Source: Macrotrachela quadricornifera (lineage: Eukaryota > Rotifera > Eurotatoria > Philodinida > Philodinidae). From it: 64,000 bases of DNA. The stretch spans positions 116,589 through 180,588 of the forward strand of contig JAJEKB010020372.1 of NCBI GenBank assembly GCA_022393335.1, read 5' to 3'. Position numbers and translations under genes: made by a program. The notes under the pieces were generated by a model. The model saw only the letters and a list, made by a program, of their open reading frames with translations. It did no database searches and had not been told where the DNA came from. This document shows, one piece after another, positions 1-11,066 of this stretch; the first letter of the stretch is position 1; each line of letters opens with the position of its first letter.

Positions 1-360
1 TGAAAAAATGACGCCGGTTCTGTGAATAATAGTGGAGATCATATGGACACAACCTCATCACTCATGCATTTTTCATAGATTTTCATCAGTGTGGTCCAAA
101 GAAATTCTCGAGCGCAGCATATTTACCCATATATATTTACAGCATCTTGAAGCTCTTGTCGAGCTCTATCTATGGTGAAAAAATGACGCCGGTTCTGTTG
201 ATAACAGTGGAGATCATATGGACACAACCTCATCACTCATGCACTTTTCATAGATTTTCAGCAGTGTGGTCCATACGGAATCTCGAGTGCAGCATATTCA
301 ATCACACATATTAACATCATTTTGAAGCTCTTATTAAGCTCTATCTATGCTGAAAAAATC
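1..360. repeat. 175-bp tandem repeat, two full copies plus start of a third
   Basis: The motif tgaaaaaatgacgccggttc starts at 1 and again at 176, and tgaaaaaatc starts a third unit at 351, giving a period of exactly 175. The two full units differ at scattered positions. No coding potential is seen. The array may continue upstream of the window. Confidence 0.9.
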
Positions 361-789
361 GCGCTTTCCGAATCGACTGAAGTAAGAATTACTTGAATGG
401 ATTTATGTCATTTTCAATAATAATGCCCTATAAATACACCTAGAAGATGTAGTCGTGGAATATATGCTCAAGTATCATGAAAAATGGTGAATGTGAGTCG
501 AAAGTAGTCTAATCTTGTAGAAAAAAACGTATAACCTAATATACGAATGATATCAGTGAGTATAATCATTTAGGGCCGTTTCGTGGATAAAGGGTCCCCC
601 CTCCTTTATGGCGATCTGAGTGGCCACTTTTCGACTAATGGAGAAGCGGACGCAGCGATCAGTAATTGCCAATAGATACTTGGATACTATAAACCTGGAA
701 GATGTAAGGTAGTCCTCACTGTCTGTAAAATTTGGACTTTAATTAAAGTTTAGAGTTTAAAGTGCCATTTCTACTGATGGTCCAAAAAT
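361..789. other. No gene seen; low-complexity AAAGTTTA-rich DNA
   Basis: I see no open frame of note. Variants of taaagtttagagtttaaagt occur near 735-765 and again near 1050-1125, flanking the 34-bp minisatellite, so the minisatellite may sit inside a larger repeat. Confidence 0.5.
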
Positions 790-965
790 ACCTCTAATAT
801 ACTGTACTTGATAACCCAAGGATATTCCCAATATATAGTAGTGGATGACCCAAGGATACCCCCAATATACAGTATTTAATGACCCAAGGATGCTTCTAAT
901 ATACAGTAGTTGATGACCTAAGGGTACCTCCACTATATAGTAGTTGACGACCTACGAATGACTCC
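790..965. repeat. 34-bp minisatellite, about five units
   Basis: The block aatatac/tagta...gatgaccca begins at 796, 830, 864, 898 and 932, always 34 bases apart. Units are diverged (for example tacccc, tgcttc, tacctc before the shared block). A related array in the opposite orientation lies at about 13660-13860. Confidence 0.85.
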
Positions 966-1160
966 GACCCGCATAGCACGAGTGATTAGGAGTAGTTTTA
1001 TAAAGTTTTATGAAGTTTTAAGATAATTCTTTTCATAGTGAAAATTATTGTTAACTTTGAAAGTTAAAGTTGAAAGTTTAAAGGGAGACTTTAACTACTT
1101 TAGCTGTTAAAGTTTAAAGTTGAAGTATCACCTCTATTTAGGAATAATATTTCTGGTTTG

Positions 1161-1290
1161 TGAGTGTTTTTGTTCTGTTCTGAGAACGGCACTTCCGGGT
1201 TATGAGTGCTTTTGTTCTGTTCTGAGAATGATACTTCCTGGAAGCGAGTATCCGTGTTCTCCTCTAAGGGAAGTTACTCTGCACAAAGTG
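1161..1290. repeat. 42-bp tandem repeat, three units
   Basis: The block gagtgyttttgttctgttct starts at 1162 and 1204 and, more diverged, at about 1246. Because 42 is a multiple of three, one plus-strand frame stays open (1120-1353) and encodes a 14-residue repeat with the core CSVLR. I read this as a by-product of the repeat, not a gene. Confidence 0.7.
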
Positions 1291-1359
1291 TTTCTAGTAC
1301 ATATTAGAAAACGTGTACCGAAATTTCACGGTAAAGCATGGATGAAAAAGTGAGCACCA

Positions 1360-2940
1360 AACATGGAGTTTACGTGTGAAGCTCACTTTCCTTGGGCGAA
1401 AGAAATGCATATAGGAGCTTATATATATTCCGATGAACGGAAAAAGCTGACGGTATAACGTTATCATTTTTTTTCTTCCTTTCGTTGGTTCGCTATATAT
1501 GAAATATCATGTTGCGACATACGAATATGTTTCAGCCCGCCACTAGATGAATATTCGTGACCAATTCTTTTAATGAAATATTTATAGTTAGTCACCAGGT
1601 AATAATTATTTACTAATGAATCAATAAAAACTAACCTCATATTCATATTCCTCACCTTATAATACCTTTTCGTCTAATTTCATGCAAAAACTTAATAATT
1701 AATAATCAGTTGATAGCTAATTATTAATTAATTAATTAACAAGTAGCGTTCATTGAAATTGGATTCACTTGGCCCTAGACTATCGTGGTTCACATGCGAA
1801 TATGATTATATTTAAATATGAATGATAGTTCATTAATATTTACTTATAGATAAAATATACATCACAATGATTGTTGTATGGAATTATCTCATCTTTAATA
1901 TAACAGATCATTTTCTTTTGCATAAAAAAGTGGTTGACAGTATGATGTACTTTCGTTCATTCAAAGAGTAACACATATACACCTTTGCTTGTTATTGCAG
2001 AGGCTATATATCAAACGTTGTAATCGCTCTACTATTTGTCAATACGTGGCCTTTTTTTATTGTTTAAGTTAATTGTATATTATTATTGAATTAAATGGAT
2101 ACAATTTTGTTATATCTTTAGTAAAAGGCATTTGATCACTGCAGGTATGTCCACGAGAGATGCTTGCTGATTGTGTTATACTTACTTTGTATTATAGACC
2201 TTAATTGGCAATATAATTTAGAATGAAAACTCGAAAATAAAAACGACTTTCAACGAAACTAATTAATTCATAGGTTAAATAGAAAAAATATTTTAGTAAT
2301 CGAGCATCTTTTGTCGTTGAATATATTTTCGTAATGTTTTTTTTTCATAAGAAGGCTCTCTCGAATGATAAGCTATTATGTTACATATATTATTAAATAG
2401 AAAATACGTTAACATATTTTTAAGTACTATTAATTTACATAGTTATAAATCATTTTGTTGTTGTACACAAAAAAAAAACAAAAGATTTTTGAAGTGTTGT
2501 TATAAAAGAAAAATTTTGTTTGGAACATAATTGTTTATGATTGAAGGATGTAAGATTTGAGAAATAGAAAAGATTTCGAAACCAATATCATTGTGTTAAT
2601 GATCACAGCAATGTGCACAGATTTTAAATCAAATTTTGTACAAATTATCGCATTCATTGACGATGGTGATAAACCATCGATGCATCATCGCATTACTTAA
2701 TACACGAGTAATAACATTGTGCCAAAAAAAACGTCATTTGGGCCATAGTTATGTGGTCATTTGTGACAAAGAAAAGTCGTTTGTGCTTTGTTACTGACAA
2801 AAGTGATACATGCAGTAGGATGGATTCTCGTTTCTAGATCCTATACTTACAGTCTAGGAAATAAAAATGGACACCAGATTCAAGCTTCCGCCTTCGATTA
2901 CTCTTTAGGATTATTTTATGGAAAATAATCCCTTATGTTG
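1360..2940. other. AT-rich stretch with no recognisable feature
   Basis: Both strands are broken by frequent stops. Short TTAATTAA-type runs lie near 1700-1740. No repeat or gene could be supported. Confidence 0.5.
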
Positions 2941-2959
2941 TCTCCTTATTCTCGGGCCA

Positions 2960-3385
2960 ATCAGTGAAGTGCGGACATACAAGCAAGCAAGCAAACAAAC
3001 AATTTAATCTTCCTAGACTCTTCTCTACGAGAATCAAAATAAAAAAAATTTTTAAAAAATATTGCTTGTTTCTGTAAAAAAATGTTTCTTTTGAAAAATC
3101 GTAGTAAAGGTAACGGTGCCGTTGGATTCCTCGACCCAGAAAACCTTTTGTTCAAGTTGTTTTTTTTGTAAAAAAATTATTTTGCAAAATCAAAAAGAAT
3201 TAATGGTATCATTGGGTATCTCGACCCAAAAAATTTTTAGTTAAACTTTATAAAAAGAACGTGCTTTGTGTTTTGACATTATTTTTGAGTTAATCAGTGA
3301 AGTGTGGACATACAATCAAGCAAGCAAGCAATCAGACAATTTATATTTGCAAGGCTCTTCTCTACGAGAAAGAGAATTACGAAAT
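2960..3385. repeat. Direct duplication around a caagcaagcaagca motif
   Basis: Two similar blocks begin at about 2957 and 3292. Each runs caatcagtgaagtg, ggacatacaa, a caagcaagcaagca run, caatttaa/tat, then cttctctacgag. A second, shorter duplicated block (gtgccgttggattcctcgac and tatcattgggtatctcgac) lies inside, at about 3114 and 3205. The two layers look like a repeat element that has partly duplicated itself. Confidence 0.75.
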
Positions 3386-3489
3386 TTTATAGAGCATTCG
3401 ACTCTACACAAGGTGGACTAAAGAGGAAACATCCCTAAGTGTGAATCAACAATCGAACCTATAGTTTGTCCATAACTGGGGCTCTGAGA

Positions 3490-4075
3490 CTACTTAGGGC
3501 GTACCAAAAGTTTGTGTCCCGCCATTTAAAGGACCTTGTCAGATGGAGTGCACTGGTTTAGAAATAAGAAACAAATACATATTGTAGTGCTTTTCGAGCA
3601 GCATCGAATGATATGTAGTAAATTCTTTTTTCTTAGAACTTCGAAGGACCCAGAGTCAATATATTGATGGACGGCTACACATTCACGCCCATTCATACTC
3701 AAGATGACATTCACAAGATGATCGGACATAGTGCATATATGAGGTTGTAGCCCATCAAAATCTCTACTAAGTCGCATGTAAGAATCAATATTTTACAAAT
3801 GCTTTCAATTAATATCAAGGGCCATAATAAACATTAACTTATGGTCCTCAAGTACGGGTATAAATATGGATGGATGTGAGTGTATAGTCATCTATCAGTA
3901 AATTGACTCTAGGTCCTTCAAAGTTCTATGAAAACAGGATTTGCTATATACCATTCGATGAGATTCGAAAAGCTCCACAATATGATATATTTGTTTCTTA
4001 TTTCTGAATCGATGCATTCCATCCGACGAGGCTCTTTAAGTGGCGGGGCACGAACTTTTGGTATACCCTAAGTAG
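3490..4075. mobile_element. Foldback element with long inverted arms
   Basis: The left end ctacttagggcgtaccaaaa (3490) is matched in inverse by ttttggtataccctaagtag (ending 4075). Arms of about 185 bases pair with scattered differences: 3490-3680 against 3890-4075, including agaacttcgaaggaccc against its partner near 3908-3925. No transposase is present. The same terminal sequence ends the larger foldback at 44233-45155, which suggests one family. No clear target-site duplication was found. Confidence 0.75.
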
Positions 4076-4082
4076 AATAACC

Positions 4083-4545
4083 CTAAAAGAGCACGTGCCC
4101 ATACGTTGTTCCTTTCGCGTTATGATCGTTTTACTGATTTTTCGACCTCTGCCAAGCCATGTGGAAGCAAATGGAATTACAGAATTTTGATCTGAAATTT
4201 TGCCTATAGATAAATCTCGCAATCATTAGAAGTTCTAAAAAAACTCCAGCTCGAAATAATTTTCTTCTTGAGATACTGTATATCCAAAAAATGCTTATGT
4301 GCCGCAACGAAAAGCTAGAAAATTGAATATCTTCAACATTTAATATCTCAAGAAGAACGCAACATTTTGAGCTGAACTTTTTAGGACTCCCTAATGATCC
4401 CGAGATTTATCTATGGACAAAATTTCAGGTCAAAATTCTGTAATTCGATCTGATACTATATGTCTTGTCAAAGGTCGAAAGTTCAGTAAAACAATCATAA
4501 CTCGAGAGGAACAATGTATGGATACGAACCCTTTTACGGTTCTTC
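4083..4545. repeat. Second palindrome abutting the 3490-4075 foldback
   Basis: Left arm about 4083-4285 and right arm about 4333-4545 are inverted copies. For example gatcgttttactgatttttc on the left matches the inverse of gaaagttcagtaaaacaatc on the right, and ttttgcctatagataaatct matches the inverse of agatttatctatggacaaaa. Flanks of both palindromes contain related cataactgaag/gggg pieces, so the two appear to share an ancestor. Confidence 0.7.
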
Positions 4546-4700
4546 TAGTGTCATAGAACTTCAGTTATGGGCAAAATATGGGCTCGATCAGTGAGTCACA
4601 CTTACGGATGTTTCATCGTCAGTTTTACTTTTTTGTTTTCCGGTATAAATTAAAAAGTCAGTGTAAGTTCTTTTTTTTAGAGAGTATAAATTCCAATTAT

Positions 4701-5994
4701 TTAATTGAAAGAATCAGATTGAATTGCATCATCTAAGTTACTGGTGGTTTCGTCATTTTGTTTCTCACAAACATCCTCGACTTGCCCAGTCATATTGTAC
4801 TAGTTATAGAAAAAGAATGATTTGTTTTGCTGAATTTGTCTTGACATACCTCGCTACTGCATACAGTAGATTCAACTTTAAGATCCATCATTTGCGTGAG
4901 AAACTCATTATCGACAATGTTCTTTCGTTCTGCAAAATCAGCATGAGCAGATTGAAGACTTCGAGAAAAACATTCTTTTGTAATATCTTCCAATCGGATT
5001 AGTGTTTTTCTCGTGAAATTCCCTTTTAAAGCAAGATCTTTCACTAAATTATTTATCAATACAGGATCAACAGGTTCGTTTTCAACTAATGCAAATGGTT
5101 TATCTTGCTGAAAAGCACTTGGTCCATCAAAATTACCCTGTTCGTTTCCGATTAGCAGTATACTATGCATATTTGGAATATAGTTTAAATTGCCCATCAA
5201 ATACAATCGAATTGGGGCTATGACACGTATCATATTACGAATGATATCACTTTTCTTCTCAACAAACCATGGCTGATCTTTGGGAATGTGTCCAAAACTT
5301 TGTTCTAATGAAATTAGATCGTGAAGAGTCATAACAATGATCTCCACTCCAGGCATTTCAGCATTATCTAGAAAACAGATAATTAAATATTCTTTTAAGA
5401 AGACACTATCCTCGTTGATTACATTTTTCGATCACTCGTTGCTGAAAGTCGATTAAATTGCCATCTCCTGTATTCAGTGGAATGATCAATATATGACATA
5501 AATCGACCTTAATAGACTGTAAATATGATTTATTCAACGATATATTTTTATCATACCAGATTATTTGTAATAAACGATCGTGTCAAGCAATCAACATTCT
5601 GTTCAAACATATACGCCTTATCTATTTCACCTAAATTTAATAAGTTTTTGGATTTCGATTTGTAAACTTGTATAGTATGTAAAACATTTTCATCTACCAT
5701 TCGATGTTTTGAAATATAATATATTTTCTTATGATCAATGTATTTATAACGATAGTAATCAGAACAAATGAGAATACAGATGACATTATTTTTATTTATC
5801 AATTCTGAGATGAGAGAATCCATTATTTGCTTGGATAGATCCAGAAATATTATAATATAAGGATTACTCAACGCAATGTAGTTTTTGATATTGTTTGGGT
5901 CAGAAACGAACCTGGTTCTCGTAGGCCATTGGCATACCATTTTTTCTAAACTTTGCGGACTACTATATACAATCGTTGTCACATTTTCCGACAT
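4701..5994 (-). CDS. Unrecognised multi-exon gene, one homopolymer frameshift
   Basis: I do not recognise the protein. A minus-strand model starts at ATG 5994 (MSENVTTIVYSS) and continues as follows. Exon 1 is 5557-5994. A 40-base intron (5517-5556, GTATGA..ACAG) ends in phase 0. The frame then reads on to an AAAAA run near 5422-5426, where it is lost; one base fewer there would join it to the long second segment. Another intron (4800-4849, GTATGT..CTAG) leads to a last exon at 4701-4799 ending SDSFN. The N-terminal 150 residues have alternating hydrophobic strands and helices (IIIFLDLS, VICILICSD), like an alpha/beta receiver-type fold. The C-terminal exon is acidic. It could be intact if the A-run is a consensus error. 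The splice model is inference. Confidence 0.55.
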
Positions 5995-6065
5995 GATGAA
6001 TAGGTAATCTACAAATACAAAAAATCAAAGCATACATAAAATAGCAGGTATCTGGATCTATTTTT

Positions 6066-6271
6066 TTGGGATTTATTCGGATTTTTTAATAAATTTCCAT
6101 ACATCTAAAAATAAATGCCACATAACTCCTATTAAGGGTGAGGACAAAACCTAAGTGAGGGTGAAGGCGAGTGCGGGGGAAGGGGGGCAAGAGTGAGAGT
6201 GCACTGAAATACTAATACAGCTATATAGTCTCAATAAATCCTTAGTAAATAAATAAATCCAAATAAATCCC
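6066..6271. mobile_element. Small inverted-repeat element with a GC-rich gtgaggGTGAAGG core
   Basis: gggatttattcggatttttt (6068) is answered by the inverse aaataaatccaaataaatccc ending at 6271. Between the arms is a guanine-rich core (about 6135-6205) of gtgaggg, gtgaaggcgagtgc and ggggg runs, in sharp contrast to the AT-rich arms. Three other elements in the window share this arm-plus-core plan: 15239-15485, 27005-27842 and 31338-31488. Confidence 0.6.
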
Positions 6272-7490
6272 GCACAATATATAAATCACAAAAAAAAATA
6301 AGTCCCGGTATGCCCTTACATGAAAAAGAAACACTTCAATGAGTATACACAAACGAATAGTCTGAAAGATAGTGAGTGACTGCAGCTTTATTTTTCGTCT
6401 ACCCTGAAGAACGCAAAATGACGTCTACGCACTTTTTTTTGCATATGTTGGAAATTTCCAAGTATAGTAATTTCGCATTTCGTGATAATTCGTAAAAAGT
6501 GATATTTTTTGAAACAATGAATTTATTGAAACTTGTTTTATAGTTAAGATGTGATTAATAGATAATCTGACAATAGAAAAGATCAAAATATTTATAGAAA
6601 AAAAATTTTACTGATCACTGAAAAAGAAATAGTTTCATCCTTTCAGTCCAGGTTTTATTTTTTATAATTTTAATTGTATCATTATATAATAATTATAAAT
6701 ATAAAAATTTATAATAAAAAATGTTCTAACACAAAATTAAAAAAATGACTAAAATAGATAAAATACGTTGTAATTTAAATAAAAAAATTATTGTATAATA
6801 GTGCCCCCTATTTATAAATATTTAAACTGCGTCCTATATATAGGACACCCGAACTCAAAGGGTTAGCACGTTCGACGCGGTTTGATTTTATTAGAGTGTA
6901 CCCTAGTGAATGTACTTATCGATAGATTACGACTTGCAAGAATGAGTATTCCCGAAAATTCATGAGTGTATAAAATGGCCTAGTACTCAGAGAGGTACTC
7001 GAGAAAATCTTTCATTATAAAGCGACTCATAGGCAAAATCTTGAGTGCTCATTGTAGTATTCGCCGTCTTTTTCTCCGAGAATACTCAATATACAGAACG
7101 AAAAGTATCAGGACGAAAAGGATATTGTGCGCAGATTTTCTATGGACGAGAAGTTGAAAATTTTAAAAAGGTTATCTCATTGTGCGACTGTAACATCGCA
7201 GAGAAGTAGACTCTTCTAGAGTCTATGAAGCTCCTGGAAGGGCTGCAAACCCAGGTCTTGAATGGTCTAAATACTACTAAATATAAAAAAATGAAAGATT
7301 GAAGTACTCAACTAGCGTATACTGTTATGAGTTCAGAGAACTGTAATGCTCATATACTCGAAATTTTATCGTGAGTATGACCGATGAGTACTTAAAACTG
7401 CTGAGTACTCATGAGTTCTCGCGGCATTTTCTAGCGTGAGTACGTTTTGAGTATTCTCTTGAAGAGAACATTTACTAGAGAGTATTGTTT
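6272..7490. repeat. Repeat-derived DNA rich in the palindrome tgagtactca
   Basis: 6272-6850 is AT-rich with no feature seen. From about 6940 to 7490 variants of tgagtactca or agtactc recur on both strands (near 6990, 7010, 7300, 7385, 7405 and 7440). The right edge of this block meets the truncated ADP-ribosyltransferase fragment at about 7490, so it is probably an inserted element that broke that gene. Confidence 0.5.
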
Positions 7491-7864
7491 ACCTTGTGAA
7501 ACTCTTTGATCCATTGTTGATGAAGTTTTTCATTCATACAATAAACATAAATTTAAGTTATTTGTTGAAATTGAACGACTTTAGGAACAATATTTTGACC
7601 TAATTGTCCACTAACAATTAAAACAATTCGATCATCTCTTGATACGGATTCAGTGCAATTAAAACATTCTTCATCATTTTTAAATAGAGTTAAATGATTA
7701 ATTGTTGCTCGAAGTTGTATTTGAGCTTGAATATTTTCGTTTGAATCATTTACTGAAGTATCAAGCCAAATTAGGCTATATACTTCAAAATTTTGATTTT
7801 CTTGTGCTGCATTCGATAAAGTTGTACCCATCAATATATCTATTTTAATTTCCAATGAAAGCAA
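7491..7864 (-). pseudogene. N-terminal fragment of a bdelloid-type ADP-ribosyltransferase/TPR protein
   Basis: The minus-strand reading from 7864 (or the Met at 7831, MGTTLSNAAQEN) gives YSLIWLDTSVND, then LRATINHLTLFK, then DDRIVLIVSGQLGQ. I know this pattern as the N-terminal domain of multi-copy bdelloid proteins that continue into an R-S-ExE ADP-ribosyltransferase domain and TPRs. After VVQFQQIT there is an in-frame TAA (7553-7555). The expected next segment is still readable (IYVYCMNEKLHQQW, ending about 7491), so the stop is a point mutation. Similarity then ends abruptly at repeat DNA. No catalytic domain is present, so this is a dead fragment. A separate relative is the locus at 28510-31010. 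Confidence 0.6.
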
Positions 7865-8236
7865 ACAACTTTAGTCTGCGATTGAATGAGACATTTTAAT
7901 GAATTCTTGTTTTTTTCCAATTAGTGGCGTAACCAGGAAAAAATTACAGAGGGGGCAATGCCCCATCAAGCGTTGTACATACTGAACGAAAAATTTTTTT
8001 ATGGGATTGGGAGTGTTCAAAGTTGACCAAAATCCATAAAATCTTACGAAATTTCCTTATAATCTATTTGGAGAGAAGAGTGTTGTCTACGAAATTCACG
8101 AGTTCCTCAGAGCTTTTACCAGCGAAATCGGCCACGCTGGGGATTATTATTAAAATTGAAGAGTTTCAAATATGAAAATTCTCTTTGCAAGGACTTTACA
8201 AAAAATATCACCGTTGGAGATGTGCAAACTCATTAA

Positions 8237-8706
8237 CCCGTTCGCGGCGATAATACCCATCGTTGGGTCTCACTATATTTTAAAGCTGATAGGTGACCCG
8301 GAAGAAATGGTCGCACGTGATATTTTATGTTTTAATGTCTAAAAATGTTTTATTAGAAAAAAAAACTACATACTATTAGATGCAGTGTGAAGAGCTCTAC
8401 AATCCCCATAGTAAAGCTTGTTTGAATTGTGTAATTTTTATTTTCAAGAAAAAGCATAATTTTGTGCGATCAATATTCGCAACCTCAAAAATTGGTCGCA
8501 CAAAGTTTTACTTTTTTTGAAAACAAAAAGGACACTATTGAAAAAAGCTTTATTATGTAGATTGTAGAGCTTATCCCGCTACATCTTTTAGTATACGTTG
8601 TTTTCTAGTAAAACGTATTTAAACATTAAAATATGAGATATGAAATGCAGCGATCTACCCTGTGTCATACATTACTTTCTAAGAAAATCGAATCGCCTGC
8701 AATGGG
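8237..8706. mobile_element. piggyBac-type MITE with TTAA target sites
   Basis: TTAA occurs at 8233-8236 and at 8707-8710. The ends CCCGTTCGCGGCGAT and, inverted, CCCATTGCAGGCGAT are near-identical terminal repeats starting CCC, as expected of piggyBac elements. The arms (about 220 bases) form one long palindrome around 8460-8480. It has no coding capacity. Its ends differ from those of the piggyBac copy at 55467-57602, so another autonomous family mobilised it. Confidence 0.8.
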
Positions 8707-8966
8707 TTAATTGCCGGCCTAGAACTGTCAGAGAGATAGATTTTTTGAATCTAAAAATCTTGGAAATTTTGAAAACACCTAAGATATCAGTTTTGCAAAG
8801 TTGATGAAATTACTGTCCGAATATTCATTAAAAATATCAAGGTTTCGAAAGTCTCAGATGTAATCTTTCTTGAAACTTCGCCATATTGACAGGATCAAAG
8901 CTTTTAAGCAGATTCCAGTTTTAGTTGGACAAACTCTCAGAAGTCGATTCTACACATCTACAGCAT

Positions 8967-9207
8967 GGCTCAAAGGTAACCCGGCATAAAGAATATCCTG
9001 TGATAACAGGTTATAAATTGTTCATGATACTTTGCATACTTTTTGCTTGTGGAGAGACCTGAAACCTTAGATGAATAAAGATCTTGATTAGATACGTATA
9101 TGATAAAAATTCTAGCTCTCTACACAAACAAAAAGTATGAAAAGTATCATGGACAATTTATCATCTATTATTATAGGATATCTTTTATGCCGGGTTACTT
9201 TTGAGCC
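8967..9207. mobile_element. Palindromic MITE, about 240 bp
   Basis: ggctcaaaggtaacccggca (8967) is matched in inverse by tgccgggttacttttgagcc (ending 9207). The arms extend about 85 bases each, with atgatactttgcatactttt against the inverse of aaaagtatgaaaagtatcat. No target duplication is apparent. Confidence 0.75.
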
Positions 9208-9444
9208 CTCCATATATTTCCAATGTTTTGCCGCCAAAGGCGGCTACACTCATGACAATTGTTTTAAAAAGTTTTTATCTGCTGTGCGCGTAAAATTAGA
9301 TGTTCTCTAAGGTCACAAACATACTATCTCACAGTGGATAAATAGAAAAGTCCGTCCTGTTTCAATGAAAACTTTACAACGGGGGCAAAACTATTTACAG
9401 AGGGACCATTGCACCCCCGTGCACCCCGGTGGTTACGCGACTAA

Positions 9445-10140
9445 TGTGAAGGCATGCAAACAACATGCCTGTAGCAAGGCTTCTAAACAATTCGTTGGGT
9501 ATGGTAATATCTAAGTGAATCAAAGAAAAATACTTCGTAGAGAATAAAGCGCGGAAAAAACCTGCCATTCCATAGAAAGGAAAGAAATAGAAAAGAGACA
9601 ATACCCATGATAGTACAACAGAATGAAAAGTATATATGACGTAATGAGAGGAGAAATATCAGAGCATCGAGAAGAGAATACACAAAAGTGATAGATGAGA
9701 ACAGCTGATTCTAATATTGTCTAACCGTTGACAAATCCGACATACTATTTTACATAAATTATTTTCATCTACCGGTATTTAATTTCTTCTGTAGTCGTGA
9801 CAATTATTCATATACTACACTTCATTATTTACTTAAATACGCAGTTAAATACTTTGATTCTTTGTCTGAATTGTGGTTTAGGAGAATACATATTACTGTG
9901 AATATTAGTACAATTATGAACGCTAGTTTAAATAAATGTAGACGAATATTTATATATTGGATTCTTCCAGCTCTGTGATTGATACCAAATAATTTAGAAT
10001 GATTTTGTATTTGAGGAATAACAACTTCTTTCACATTTCACACTATACGTTTGTCTTTTTAACCAGTACTAAACAGCAATAGTGAATATGCGTATGGCGT
10101 ATATAACATAAGTAGTAAATCTTAAACAAAAAAATATTCA
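9445..10140. other. No supported gene; possible membrane-protein remnant
   Basis: A minus-strand frame at 9825-10034 encodes one hydrophobic segment (LAFIIVLIFTVICILL). I see no family, start context or exon partner for it, so I do not call a gene. Confidence 0.35.
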
Positions 10141-10142
10141 CT

Positions 10143-10225
10143 TTCAGAAAAAATTTACAGAGGGGCAAAACCATTTACAGGAGGGGGGGCATTGCACCCC
10201 CGTGCCCCTCCCGGTGGTTACACCA
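10143..10225. repeat. Second copy of the 7922-9443 element's right end
   Basis: ttacagaggggcaaaacca, a ggggggcattgcacccccgtg block and ggtggttacaccacta repeat the right end at 9375-9443 in the same orientation. Its left partner was not found, so this is a solo end or a truncated copy. Confidence 0.65.
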
Positions 10226-11066
10226 CTAATGTGCATGTGTATTAAAATAAGATATAACGAATTTTGGAAACGTTATTTTTAACTTCGTTCCCAAAGGACA
10301 CTAATATTTTGTCACTCACGGTCATGTCCTCTAGAAGACAAGGAGCATATTGGAATTGGAATTGAATCAAGATTGTATTATGGATATAATGATTTTTTTG
10401 GAGTATCATGACTGCGCATTTTAGAAATGAAAACAAATCAGTGAAAAAGAAGAGAAAGAACACGTATTGCAACTTATAAATTTATTCTCTTAGAAAAAAA
10501 AAGTAACAGTGTACATATTTTGCTTCAAACAGATTCTTCTATTGTACGGATTTGATTCTTCGGATTCGTTGAAACAAGGAAAATTCTAGCCAAACACTCA
10601 CACCTTTTCAATATAAAAATCTTGCAGTGTACAAGCATGATGACATTTACTGATCCAAAAATAATCATTTTAATGCATTGTATGAAAAGCATTTTGAGGC
10701 CTTTCTGTGATAGTTTTATGTCATTATATGATTCTATAATTATATCATTGAACGTTAAATATTATGAGCTAGAACTGTATAGTGTGTGGGTTATGTCATA
10801 AGTGAATGTTTATTTTCAACTAACATTTCTCTAGTTGGTATTTACTAGTCAAACGAGCTGAATAAGATAAAAAATTCCGTCAATGGAAAGAAAAATAATG
10901 CACAAAAAATCATATAGAAAACAATTCCATCAAAGATTTCTTAGTTGTATTTAGCTAACTACTATATCAAAATACGTTGTTGGACTCTCCTGTGAAACTT
11001 TCTTTTCAATGTCATCTTTTTTTCCGTAAACTATCTAGTGACGAGTCATATGGCCGGCACGAATCG
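10226..11066. other. AT-rich, nothing recognised
   Basis: Only short frames with frequent stops on both strands. The 3' end adjoins the broken TPR gene. Confidence 0.4.

Larger units (their letters stand above)
7922..9443. mobile_element. Non-autonomous inverted-repeat element with nested MITEs
   Basis: The left end tagtggcgtaaccagg (7922) is mirrored by ggtggttacgcgacta ending at 9443. Both ends carry a nearby ttacagagggggcaatgcccc-type block (gggaccattgcacccccgtg at the right). Possible target duplication is AT. No transposase frame is present. Two smaller inverted-repeat elements (8237-8706 and 8967-9207) sit inside it. Confidence 0.65.

Noticed and set aside
1120..1353. 77-residue plus-strand frame with a 14-residue repeat
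   Set aside because: A by-product of the 42-bp tandem repeat, which is a multiple of three.
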